Origin: Fructilactobacillus ixorae
GTDB lineage: Bacteria > Bacillota > Bacilli > Lactobacillales > Lactobacillaceae
Direction: 5' to 3'
Length of the DNA stretch: 64,000 nt
Assembly (NCBI RefSeq): GCF_024029915.1
Contig: NZ_CP097478.1
Location: 682,001 to 746,000, forward strand
Position 1 is the stretch's first letter, and every line of letters starts with the position of its first letter. A model generated the notes under the pieces. The model searched no databases, was not told the origin of the DNA, and worked only from the letters and a program-made list of their open reading frames with translations. This document shows, piece after piece, positions 1-8,319 of this stretch. The translations under genes were made by a program, and so were the position numbers.

Positions 1-1062
1 TTATTTACGAAAACGAACGTTAGCATCGCGTTATTAACTGGGGATACGCCGGCGAAAGCCCGTCGGCAGTTACTGCCCCGGATTAAAGCCGGGCAGATTG
101 ATCTAGTGGTAGGGACTCATGCCCTCTTTCAAAAGAACGTCCGCTACCACCACCTGGGATTAGCGGTGATTGACGAACAACACCGGTTTGGGGTGAACCA
201 ACGCAAACAGATGCGTGAAAAGGGAACCGCCACCAACGTTTTATCAATGACGGCCACCCCGATTCCGCGGACCCTCTCGATTACGGCCTACGGTGAAATG
301 GACGTTTCGGTGATTGATGAACTCCCTGGCGGTCGAAAGCCGATTAAAACGACCTGGATTAAAAGTAGTCAAGAAGCAACGATGCTGAAGTTTGTGAAAA
401 AGCACCTTCAACAGGGAGAACAAGCCTACGTGGTGGTGCCATTGATTGATGAATCCGATGCTGTCGAGATGCGAAACGTCATGATGACCTATACGGACCT
501 TCAAGAACACTTGGGTTCGTCGTTTCACGTCGGCTTACTACACGGGCAAATGAATGAAGCCGATAAAAATCAGGTCATGGATGATTTTAAAGCCAATCGG
601 ACGCAAGTCTTGGTGTCAACCACCGTCATTGAGGTGGGGGTTGATGTTTCCAACGCCAGCATCATGGTTATTTTTGATGCGGATCACTTCGGCCTGGCCC
701 AGCTGCACCAGTTACGCGGACGGGTGGGGCGCGGTACGCAGCAGTCCTACTGTATTTTAATTGCCGATCCTAAAAACAAGGTGGGCATTAAACGGATGAA
801 TGTCATGAGTAGTTCAACCGATGGTTTCTTTATTTCCCAAAAAGATTTAGAATTAAGGGGACCTGGCGATATCTTAGGGAAGCAACAATCGGGGATTCCG
901 AGCTTTAACGTGGGGGACCCGGTTGCGGACGTGAATGTCTTGAGTGCCGCCCAAGAAGTCGCTAAAATGGTAACTGATGACGCCGAATGGATGCAAAAAC
1001 CAGAAAACCAGAACCTAGTGCGTCAGTTACACGCACTAAATAATCAAACCTCATTCGATTAA
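1..1062 (+). CDS. recG: ATP-dependent DNA helicase RecG, C-terminal part
   Basis: The frame is open from base 1, so the gene begins upstream. The last 353 codons remain of a protein that is usually about 680 residues. RecG is a DNA translocase that regresses stalled replication forks and branch-migrates Holliday junctions. Visible motifs are DEQH (motif II, near base 172), TATPIPRT (motif III) and RGRVGRG (motif VI), then the family's C-terminal ELRGPGDILG block. The N-terminal wedge domain lies outside the window. plsX starts 11 bases after the stop, behind an AAGGAG ribosome site, as in other Lactobacillaceae. Identification is firm from the motifs and the neighbours. Confidence 0.96.
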   Translation, partial: LFTKTNVSIALLTGDTPAKARRQLLPRIKAGQIDLVVGTHALFQKNVRYHHLGLAVIDEQHRFGVNQRKQMREKGTATNVLSMTATPIPRTLSITAYGEMDVSVIDELPGGRKPIKTTWIKSSQEATMLKFVKKHLQQGEQAYVVVPLIDESDAVEMRNVMMTYTDLQEHLGSSFHVGLLHGQMNEADKNQVMDDFKANRTQVLVSTTVIEVGVDVSNASIMVIFDADHFGLAQLHQLRGRVGRGTQQSYCILIADPKNKVGIKRMNVMSSSTDGFFISQKDLELRGPGDILGKQQSGIPSFNVGDPVADVNVLSAAQEVAKMVTDDAEWMQKPENQNLVRQLHALNNQTSFD

Positions 1063-1073
1063 GGAGTTGCTTC

Positions 1074-2093
1074 ATGATTAAGATTGCAATTGATGCCATG
1101 GGGGGCGACTACGCCCCACAAGCAATTGTAGAAGGAGTAGAGTTAGCTCGCGATGCCAGTCATAACGATGTGGAGTACATCTTATTTGGGGATCAACGCA
1201 AAATCGAACCTTTAGTAAAAAGTATGCAAAACCTGCGGATTGTCCATGCGCCTGAAGTGATTGCAATGGATGATGAACCAGTCCGGGCAGTTAAAAAGAA
1301 AAAACAGGCTAGCTTAGTGTTAGCAGCACGAGCTGTCCAAGCTGGTGAAGCTGATTTATTGCTTTCCGCAGGCAATACTGGGGCCTTAATGGTAGCCGGA
1401 CTGTTGATTATCGGCCGGATGAAGGGGATTGAACGCCCCGGTCTGGTTGTTACCCTACCGGTGATTCAGAACGATCAGGGCTTCACCATGATTGACGCGG
1501 GCGCGAATGCGGATGCTAAGGTCGAAAACGTCATTCAGTATGCGCGCCTGGGTAAAATTTATAGTCAGCAGGTTCGCAATCAGGCTAATCCGCGGATTGG
1601 GTTAATTAATAACGGAACTGAGGCGGACAAGGGGGACGTTGCCCACCGGAAGATGTACGAAGCATTATCTGCCCTAGGGGAAGCGGGGGAACTGAACTTC
1701 ATTGGCAACGTTGAAGCCAGAGACCTTTTAACCAACGTGACGGATGTCGCCGTCACCGATGGCTTCACCGGCAATGCTGCTTTAAAGGGAATCGAAGGCA
1801 GTGCCCTCGCCGTGGTTAACATGATTAAGGCCAGTATTAAGCAGGGTGGCCTACGCGAAAAACTCGGAGGACTGCTGTTAAAACCCGCCTTAAAACGGAT
1901 CGCGAAAAAAATGGACTACACCCGGTATGGAGGTTCAGTGCTATTGGGCTTGAAGGCACCAGTAATCAAAACGCACGGCAATAGCGACGCCAAAACGATT
2001 TTGTATGCGTTACAGAATGCCAAAGAAGTGGCAACTTCCGATTTAGTTGCGGGCATTGCAACGCAGTTTCATGCCAAGCAACAACAAGATTAG
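1074..2093 (+). CDS. plsX: phosphate acyltransferase PlsX
   Basis: PlsX makes acyl-phosphate from acyl-ACP at the inner face of the membrane. PlsY, encoded at 59384, then uses it to acylate glycerol-3-phosphate. The protein has 339 residues, normal for the family, and opens with IKIAIDAMGGDYAP, the PlsX hallmark. A GNTGA stretch near residue 100 and the C-terminal GGSVLLGLKAPVIKTHG also fit. AAGGAG lies 7 bases before the ATG. An acyl carrier protein gene follows 18 bases downstream, the usual plsX-acp pairing, although that carrier protein is abnormal. Confidence 0.96.
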   Translation: MIKIAIDAMGGDYAPQAIVEGVELARDASHNDVEYILFGDQRKIEPLVKSMQNLRIVHAPEVIAMDDEPVRAVKKKKQASLVLAARAVQAGEADLLLSAGNTGALMVAGLLIIGRMKGIERPGLVVTLPVIQNDQGFTMIDAGANADAKVENVIQYARLGKIYSQQVRNQANPRIGLINNGTEADKGDVAHRKMYEALSALGEAGELNFIGNVEARDLLTNVTDVAVTDGFTGNAALKGIEGSALAVVNMIKASIKQGGLREKLGGLLLKPALKRIAKKMDYTRYGGSVLLGLKAPVIKTHGNSDAKTILYALQNAKEVATSDLVAGIATQFHAKQQQD

Positions 2094-2111
2094 TGGTGGA
2101 GGTACTGACTA

Positions 2112-2363
2112 ATGGATAAAAAAACGGTATTTAACACGGTGGCACACACAATTGGAGCACAATTTCAAGTCCAAGCGGCGGACGTAACCGAGGCAACTAA
2201 CTTTCAACGCGATTTGGGGGCGGACTTTGTAGATTTAGCCCACTTTATCGTTGAAATTGAGGATGAATTTGGTGATGTGATTCCAGATGACGCTGCCGAG
2301 CAAATCGAAACGGTCCAGGATTTGGTGAAAGTCATCATTCAAAATACGCCTAACAAGAAATGA
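2112..2363 (+). CDS. acyl carrier protein homologue lacking the phosphopantetheine serine
   Basis: An 83-residue acidic helical protein with the acyl carrier protein (ACP) framework: NFQRDLGAD near residues 31-39, IEDEFGDVIPDD in helix III, and ETVQDLV at the end. A ribosome site (GGAGG) lies 8 bases before the ATG. In active ACPs the helix II motif is DSL and its Ser carries 4'-phosphopantetheine. Here the motif reads DFV, with TTT (Phe) where Ser is expected, one base from TCT. What is seen: the serine is absent. What is known: without it the carrier cannot be charged. Inferred: this copy is non-functional as a carrier or has another role, and another ACP gene must exist elsewhere if fatty acids are made. 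Confidence 0.85.
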   Translation: MDKKTVFNTVAHTIGAQFQVQAADVTEATNFQRDLGADFVDLAHFIVEIEDEFGDVIPDDAAEQIETVQDLVKVIIQNTPNKK

Positions 2364-2367
2364 AAGT

Positions 2368-2396
2368 AACCCCATCACGTCCTGATGGGGTTTTTC
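2368..2396 (+). terminator. intrinsic terminator after the plsX-acp unit
   Basis: AACCCCATCA pairs with TGATGGGGTT around a 5-base loop and is followed by a T run. It separates the recG-plsX-acp unit from rnc. Confidence 0.85.
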
Positions 2397-2402
2397 GTTT
2401 AA

Positions 2403-2411
2403 TGCTATAAT
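2403..2411 (+). promoter_or_regulatory. extended -10 promoter of rnc
   Basis: TGC-TATAAT is a perfect extended -10 element, placed just after the upstream terminator and 32 bases before the rnc start. No clear -35 box is seen, which extended -10 promoters tolerate. The same TGCTATAAT string recurs before the genes at 23895 and 40292. Confidence 0.65.
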
Positions 2412-2442
2412 AAGACCATTAAATACTCGGGAGGAAATTCAC

Positions 2443-3153
2443 TTGCAGAAAGAATTTGATCATAAATTAGCACATGATTATAACATTAAATTTAACAACG
2501 AAGCCTTGCTTGATGAAGCCTTTACGCAAGCTTCCTACGTTAACGAACATCCAGATCAACATTTAAAGTTTTACGAACGCTTGGAATTTCTCGGGGACGC
2601 CGTTTACCAGTTAGTGGTTTCTGACTACATCTTTAAACGGCATCCAGAGATGCCACAGGGACGCTTAACCCGGCTCCGGGCCGCCATGGTTAATCGGCAC
2701 AGCTTTAGTCGTTTTGCCCGGGAGTGTCACTTTGATAAGTACATTCGGCTGGGAAAAGGGGAAGAAAAGGCGGGCGCCCGAAAACGAGATTCCTTATTGT
2801 GTGATATTTTTGAATCGTTTATCGGGGCCGTTTACCTAGATCAAGGAATTGAAACCGTGAAGAATTTTTGTCGCCTCGTGATTTTCCCGAAGCTCGACGA
2901 GGGTTGGTTTGACGAATTTTTTGATCACAAAACGGAATTACAAGAGGCAATTCAAGTCAACGGGCCCGTTGCCATTGACTACCAACTGCTTGATGAAAAC
3001 GGTCCGGATAACGACCGTCAGTTTAAAGTTGCCGTATTCATCGATCAAAAGGAACTAGGCATCGGGGAAGGCCACTCGAAAAAGAGTGCCGAACAAGCAG
3101 CCGCCAAGGCAGCCCTAAACAAGTTAGGGATTAAAGACCAGAAATTGCAGTAA
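2443..3153 (+). CDS. rnc: ribonuclease III
   Basis: RNase III cleaves double-stranded RNA, including the rRNA precursor stems. The 236-residue protein has the signature ERLEFLGDAV at residues 45-54, a second catalytic acidic cluster in CDIFESFIGAVYLDQG, and a C-terminal double-stranded RNA binding domain from about residue 158 with KKSAEQAAAKAAL. I chose TTG as start because GGGAGG lies 8 bases upstream and no ATG fits between it and the conserved N-terminus. smc follows 15 bases later, as in most Firmicutes (rnc-smc-ftsY). Confidence 0.95.
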   Translation: MQKEFDHKLAHDYNIKFNNEALLDEAFTQASYVNEHPDQHLKFYERLEFLGDAVYQLVVSDYIFKRHPEMPQGRLTRLRAAMVNRHSFSRFARECHFDKYIRLGKGEEKAGARKRDSLLCDIFESFIGAVYLDQGIETVKNFCRLVIFPKLDEGWFDEFFDHKTELQEAIQVNGPVAIDYQLLDENGPDNDRQFKVAVFIDQKELGIGEGHSKKSAEQAAAKAALNKLGIKDQKLQ

Positions 3154-3168
3154 AGTGAGGGAGCATTC

Positions 3169-6100
3169 GTGAAGTTACAGTCGATTCAGATTTCCGGCTT
3201 TAAGTCATTTGCCGACCGGACGGTTATCGAATGCCAGGATGGATTAACGGGAATCGTCGGTCCTAACGGGAGCGGAAAAAGTAACGTCATCGAGGCGATT
3301 CGGTGGGCGCTTGGAGAACAGTCCGCGAAGCAGCTGCGGGGGCACAAGATGAAGGATGTCATCTTTTCTGGTTCTAATGACCGGCGCCCCCTAAACCGGG
3401 CTGAGGTAAGCTTGGTTTTTGATAACGCTGATCATTATTTACCCACCGATTATAGTGAGGTCAAAATCACCAGGCGATACTACCGCAACGGCGATAGTAC
3501 GTATCTGCTTAATGATCAGGAATGTTTATTACGCGAAATTCAACAACTGTTTCTAGATACTGGGTTGGGGGAAGGTTCACTCTCCATTATTTCCCAGGGA
3601 AACGTGGATGATATTTTAGCAGGAGATGTAGAGAAGCGTCGGGCCGTCATCGAAACGGCCGCCGGCGTCTACCGGTATAAAAAGCAGAAGGCGGAGTCCG
3701 AAAAAAAGCTCACGGAAACCCAGGCGAACGTGGATCGGGTATCAGACATTGCCCATGAACTAGGGAAACAGTTAGCCCCCTTACAAGCGCAAAGCGAGAC
3801 CGCTTCGCGCTATTTGCGTCAGCAGCAACGGTTAGAGCAGTTGCGCTTCACCCAGTTAACCCGCCGGGCCGCTCACCTGCAACAGACACACCAAGCGACT
3901 CAAACCCAGGTAACTGAACAAACGACCAAGCATCGACAACTCACGGAGCAACTGGCGCAGTTGCGGGAGCAAAAGCAGACGCTCCACCGGCAACTAACGA
4001 CGACCCAACAAGCTCGCGAACAACAACAGCAACAACTACTAACCGATACCAAAACGCTCGAAAGTGCCACGGGAGAAGCCAAGTTACGCCAGCAACAGCT
4101 GGATTTTAAACGAACCCAACTCCAGGAATTAGAACGCCAGCGTACGGACAACCAAACTCAGCTGCAACAGCTCGAACAGCGGGTACAAACGGCCCAGGCG
4201 ACCGTGCAGACCACGACCGATCAGCTGAACCAGCTGGAACAAGAAATTGCTGACAGCGATGCCACCGCCAAACTAAAGCAGGTGGAAAGTGAAGAAGCAG
4301 CGTTAGAAGCGGCTCGCAGTCAATATGTAACGTTAATGCAACAACTGACGAACCAAAAGAATGAGGTCCGGATGGCCTCCCGGATGTCAGAACAGCAGCG
4401 TCAGGCCTATCAGGAAAAGCTGCGCCAACAACGGCAGTTAGCGACCGAACAGCAGCGCCTGGAACAAGCATTACAAGCAGCGCAGGAGCAGCTTACTGCG
4501 CTGAAGCACCAAGCAAACGCGGCTCAGGCTCGTCAACAACGGTTGCAAGCCCAAGTTGATGAGTTAGCGAATCAGCAAGACCAGCTTCAACAAGCTTGGT
4601 ATCAGCAACTTCGTGATTTTCAGACGGTTAAAACCGAACGAGATAGTTTACAAAACATGGTCGCCGGGCACAATAACCTGTACCGAGGCACGAGAAACCT
4701 CCTCAAGCACCAGCAGGATTTAACCGGAGTTTTAGGCCCAGTTGCAGACTTAATGCAGGTCGATGATCAATATCTGGTTGCGATTGAAACGACGTTAGGC
4801 GGGGCCCTTCAGCAGGTAGTGATGCAGACCGTTGCCGCTACCCGCCAGGCAATTCACTATTTAAGCCAACATCAGTTAGGCCGGGTGACCTTCCTGCCCC
4901 TTGATGCCATTAACGAGCGGTTTGTTAGCCCCAGTTTGTTACAAGTAGCCCGCGAACAACCAGGATTAGTCGGGGTGGCCGCGGACTTAGTGACGATGCC
5001 TCAAAACCTAACGCGGGTAAAAAACTACTTGCTGGGAAACGTGTTAGTTACCACTAATCTGCAACAAGCTACGCAACTGAGCCAGAAACTCCGGCGGCGG
5101 GTGAAAATTGTGACCCTTAATGGTGAAGTGGTGAACGCGGGGGGCTCAATCACCGGGGGTAAGAATCAACACGAACCAAACGGGATTCTCCGCCAAAAGC
5201 ATCAACTTGCCACGTTAACGAGCCAGGCCCAAACGTTACAAACTAAATTAAAGCAGCAAGAAGCACAACTTGCTGTGGTTAAAGAAACCGGGCAAGCAGC
5301 CCAAGCGAAGCGGGACGAAGCCTATCAACAGGAATCTAGTCACACCGCTGAACTGAAGGCACAGGCAGAACGGGTCTCCAGTTTATCAGCGGCTCTGACA
5401 AAGCAAAAACGCGAAGTCGCTGCCCTCGAACTCCAGTTGAAACACGCTGATGACGAGGCGGACCATCCAGCAGCCACGACTCCTCAGCAGATTCAAGCAA
5501 CGGAGGCTGAGATTGCGGAGAACCAAGCCCGCGTTCGCGAGTTAAAACAAGCAATTCAACAACATAAAGCCGATCAGCAACGTAGTCAAGCTACTTTGAT
5601 GGCACAACAACAGCGACTCAGCCAGATTCGAGAACGGCTAAAGCAGGCGCGCCAACAGGTTCAAACTGAGACTGCGCAACGAGACAAAGCTACCACCGCG
5701 GGCACCCAGCTTGCAAAACAGGTAACCCAGCTTCAGCAGGAACTGAAGCAACTCCAAACGGTGACTGAGGTCGATCCAGAGCAATTACAAGCTCGCATTA
5801 AACGACAACAACGCGCCCTCGCCGAGAGTAAACAGCAGGCGCTTGAGTTACAAGCAGCCGATGAAGCTAATGAACGGGATTTAACTGCGACCCAACAAGC
5901 GCTGACCACGGTGCAACAGGACCTGCAACAAGCGCAATTACAGGCGTCACTGCAGGCGCAAGAGACTGCGAAGCTACAACGGGAGCTAGGCGACCTACAA
6001 ACACAGTCACAGCAATCGCTCCAGGTGGTTGACCTAGATCCCGAGGCATTAGAACAAGAATTACAAACGGTTCAGGCCACAATCACGGAATTAGGCCCCG

Positions 6101-6705
6101 TTAACGTGGGAGCAATCACAGCCTACGAAGAATTAAAAAACCGAGCTGATTTTGTGAACGGGCAACTCGATGATTTATTGGCGGCCAAACAACAACTGTT
6201 AGAAATCATGAATCAAATGGATCAAACGGTTAAACAACGCTTTCAACAAACCTTTGACCAAGTGGCCACGGCTTTTACTGCCGTTTTTCGGCATATCTTT
6301 GGGGGTGGGGAAGCGAAGCTCAAACTGGCGGATCCGCACCATTTATTGACAACTGGAATTGACATTCTGGTGAAGCCGCCGGGGAAACGGTACCGGGATC
6401 TGAGCTTGTTATCCGGGGGCGAGAAGGCGCTCACCGCCTTGGCCCTCTTGTTTGCGATTTTACAGGTTAAGCCGGTTCCCTTCGTGATTTTGGATGAGGC
6501 AGAATCCGCGCTTGATCCAGCCAACGTTGATCGATTTGCGCGTTACATGCAAAAACTTAAACAGCACACCCAGTTTATTGTGATTACGCACCGTAAGGAA
6601 ACGATGATATATGCTGACCAGTTAGTGGGAATTACCATGCAGGATTCCGGAGTCTCCAAGCTCGTCTCCGTTAACCTCGAAGCAACGCAGAAAAAGGAGA
6701 AATAA
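3169..6705 (+). CDS. smc: chromosome segregation ATPase SMC
   Basis: SMC dimers with ScpA and ScpB compact and align the chromosome arms. The 1178 residues show the expected order: N-terminal head with Walker A GPNGSGKS (31-38), a coiled coil, a hinge around residues 505-660 that includes GGSITGG, a second coil, and a C-terminal head with signature LLSGGEKALTAL (about 1080) and Walker B FVILDEAESALD (about 1107). The coils are unusually rich in glutamine, with many QQ and QLQ steps. The start is GTG, with GAGGGAGC upstream. ftsY starts 2 bases after the stop, so the two are probably co-translated. Confidence 0.97.
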   Translation: MKLQSIQISGFKSFADRTVIECQDGLTGIVGPNGSGKSNVIEAIRWALGEQSAKQLRGHKMKDVIFSGSNDRRPLNRAEVSLVFDNADHYLPTDYSEVKITRRYYRNGDSTYLLNDQECLLREIQQLFLDTGLGEGSLSIISQGNVDDILAGDVEKRRAVIETAAGVYRYKKQKAESEKKLTETQANVDRVSDIAHELGKQLAPLQAQSETASRYLRQQQRLEQLRFTQLTRRAAHLQQTHQATQTQVTEQTTKHRQLTEQLAQLREQKQTLHRQLTTTQQAREQQQQQLLTDTKTLESATGEAKLRQQQLDFKRTQLQELERQRTDNQTQLQQLEQRVQTAQATVQTTTDQLNQLEQEIADSDATAKLKQVESEEAALEAARSQYVTLMQQLTNQKNEVRMASRMSEQQRQAYQEKLRQQRQLATEQQRLEQALQAAQEQLTALKHQANAAQARQQRLQAQVDELANQQDQLQQAWYQQLRDFQTVKTERDSLQNMVAGHNNLYRGTRNLLKHQQDLTGVLGPVADLMQVDDQYLVAIETTLGGALQQVVMQTVAATRQAIHYLSQHQLGRVTFLPLDAINERFVSPSLLQVAREQPGLVGVAADLVTMPQNLTRVKNYLLGNVLVTTNLQQATQLSQKLRRRVKIVTLNGEVVNAGGSITGGKNQHEPNGILRQKHQLATLTSQAQTLQTKLKQQEAQLAVVKETGQAAQAKRDEAYQQESSHTAELKAQAERVSSLSAALTKQKREVAALELQLKHADDEADHPAATTPQQIQATEAEIAENQARVRELKQAIQQHKADQQRSQATLMAQQQRLSQIRERLKQARQQVQTETAQRDKATTAGTQLAKQVTQLQQELKQLQTVTEVDPEQLQARIKRQQRALAESKQQALELQAADEANERDLTATQQALTTVQQDLQQAQLQASLQAQETAKLQRELGDLQTQSQQSLQVVDLDPEALEQELQTVQATITELGPVNVGAITAYEELKNRADFVNGQLDDLLAAKQQLLEIMNQMDQTVKQRFQQTFDQVATAFTAVFRHIFGGGEAKLKLADPHHLLTTGIDILVKPPGKRYRDLSLLSGGEKALTALALLFAILQVKPVPFVILDEAESALDPANVDRFARYMQKLKQHTQFIVITHRKETMIYADQLVGITMQDSGVSKLVSVNLEATQKKEK

Positions 6706-6707
6706 GA

Positions 6708-7946
6708 ATGGGTTTATTTGATATTTTTAAACGGAAAAATCAGCAAGCGCCAGACGAATCCCAGTCCGAGTCAGGGTCAATCAGCGCCTCAGAGAGTAGC
6801 GCAAGTACGGCAGAATCGGTTTCAGCGGCGTCCACTAGTACTGCTACTTCGGTGGTAGAAGCAATGGCATCGACAGCAACCACTGAACCTAACCGTTCGG
6901 AAACTTCGACGGTCGCTTCAGAGTCGATTGCATCGACTACACGGGAGGAATCGGACGTCCAATCGACCACGGAGTCAGCTTCGGCCGCAACGTCCACCAG
7001 TGATGCAGTACCAAAGCCAGAGCAAAAATATGAACATGGACTATCGAAGTCCCGGTTTTCCTTTGGACAAAGTTTGAACCGGTTATTTGCAAACTTCCGG
7101 TCGGTTGATGAGGAGTTTTTTGACGACCTAGAAGACACGTTGATTCAGGCCGATGTGGGGGTCAACACCGCCACTTCCATTAGTGACCAACTACGAGAAG
7201 CGGTCCGGCTCAATAACATCAAGGGCCGTGATGAAGTGCAGAACTTCATTGTTCAAAAGTTAGTGGAAATTTATGATGGGTCCGAACCACTGGACACCGA
7301 ACTGCATGAAAATCCCGATGGACCGACCGTCATTTTGATGATTGGCGTGAACGGAGCCGGAAAAACCACCACGATTGGAAAACTCGCTAATCAGTACCGT
7401 CAGGCTGGTAAGCAGGTCCTAGTGGCTGCTGCGGATACGTTCCGGGCCGGAGCCATTGAACAGCTCGCCGAGTGGGCCAGCCGTGATCAGGTTGCAATCG
7501 TGAAGAAACCTGAGGGCAGCGATCCTGCTTCCGTGGTTTTTGATGCGGTTAAGCAAGCTAAGGACGACCATTACGATCTTTTGCTGGTTGATACAGCGGG
7601 GCGGTTGCAAAACAAAGTTAACCTCATGAAAGAGCTCGAAAAGATGAACAAGATCATTCAGCGTGAAATTCCGGGTGCCCCGCAAGAGGTTTTACTGGTA
7701 ATTGATGCGACCGTTGGGCAGAATGCGCTCGTTCAAGCGAAGCTGTTCCGCGATGTCGCTGAGATCACTGGGATCGTTTTGACTAAGTTAGATGGGACTG
7801 CCAAAGGGGGCATAGTGCTGGCGATTAAGCAAGAGTTGGGCATTCCCGTTAAGTACGTGGGCCTCGGTGAAGGGGTCGATGACCTGCAAACCTTTAATCC
7901 AGAGGACTTTGTCTATGGCCTGTTTAAGGGCTTAATTAAGGAATGA
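6708..7946 (+). CDS. ftsY: signal recognition particle receptor FtsY
   Basis: FtsY is the membrane-bound GTPase that receives Ffh-ribosome complexes during co-translational membrane targeting. The 412 residues comprise an A domain (1-110), a helical N domain (about 115-190) and the GTPase G domain, with GVNGAGKTTT at about 213, DTFRAGA, DTAGR and TKLDGTAKGG. The A domain is odd: it is a low-complexity Ser/Thr/Ala tract with scattered acidic residues, where many homologues are Glu/Asp-dominated. Its length and Ser content may vary between strains. ylxM overlaps its stop by four bases (ATGA), so translation is coupled. ffh lies two genes on, giving a complete protein-targeting set. Confidence 0.96.
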   Translation: MGLFDIFKRKNQQAPDESQSESGSISASESSASTAESVSAASTSTATSVVEAMASTATTEPNRSETSTVASESIASTTREESDVQSTTESASAATSTSDAVPKPEQKYEHGLSKSRFSFGQSLNRLFANFRSVDEEFFDDLEDTLIQADVGVNTATSISDQLREAVRLNNIKGRDEVQNFIVQKLVEIYDGSEPLDTELHENPDGPTVILMIGVNGAGKTTTIGKLANQYRQAGKQVLVAAADTFRAGAIEQLAEWASRDQVAIVKKPEGSDPASVVFDAVKQAKDDHYDLLLVDTAGRLQNKVNLMKELEKMNKIIQREIPGAPQEVLLVIDATVGQNALVQAKLFRDVAEITGIVLTKLDGTAKGGIVLAIKQELGIPVKYVGLGEGVDDLQTFNPEDFVYGLFKGLIKE

Positions 7947-8308
7947 CCATGGAAACGAATTTTAATGCTAAACTAGAAAAAGATAATCGCATTAATGCGT
8001 TATTTGATTTTTATGGAAGTTTACTAACCCCCAAACAGGCTGATTACATTCGGCAGTATTACGCCGATGATCTGTCCTTGGGTGAGATTTCTGAAAATTT
8101 TCAGGTCAGTCGCCAGGCGGTCTATGATAACCTCCGACGGACGGAAATGACCTTAGAAAAGTATGAAGAACGGATGGGCTTGTACCAGAAGTTTGTCACC
8201 AGAAATCACCTGATTGATGAACTGGCGCAGACGATTCAAACAAAACATCCCCATGATCAAACCTTGAATGGGTTAATTGAGCGCCTAGAAAAACTAGAGG
8301 AAAACTAA
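7943..8308 (+). CDS. ylxM: YlxM-type helix-turn-helix protein
   Basis: A 121-residue protein with a helix-turn-helix of the sigma-70 region 4 type. LTPKQADYIRQYY is followed by LSLGEISENFQVSRQAVYDNLRR at about residues 50-72. YlxM-family proteins sit between ftsY and ffh in Firmicutes, are thought to act with the signal recognition particle, and have been reported to modulate Ffh/FtsY GTPase activity in streptococci. The ATG overlaps the ftsY stop. A second ATG two codons on (7949) could also serve. ffh starts 11 bases after the stop. Confidence 0.9.
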   Translation: MTMETNFNAKLEKDNRINALFDFYGSLLTPKQADYIRQYYADDLSLGEISENFQVSRQAVYDNLRRTEMTLEKYEERMGLYQKFVTRNHLIDELAQTIQTKHPHDQTLNGLIERLEKLEEN

Positions 8309-8319
8309 AAGGAGTAACG

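Noticed and set aside
4106..4471. Open frame of 121 codons opposite smc
   Set aside because: It is a shadow of the Gln-rich coiled coil; no start signals and no family resemblance.
7943..8308. YlxM as a sigma factor
   Set aside because: The helix-turn-helix resembles sigma region 4, but region 2 is absent and the ftsY-ffh context fits YlxM.
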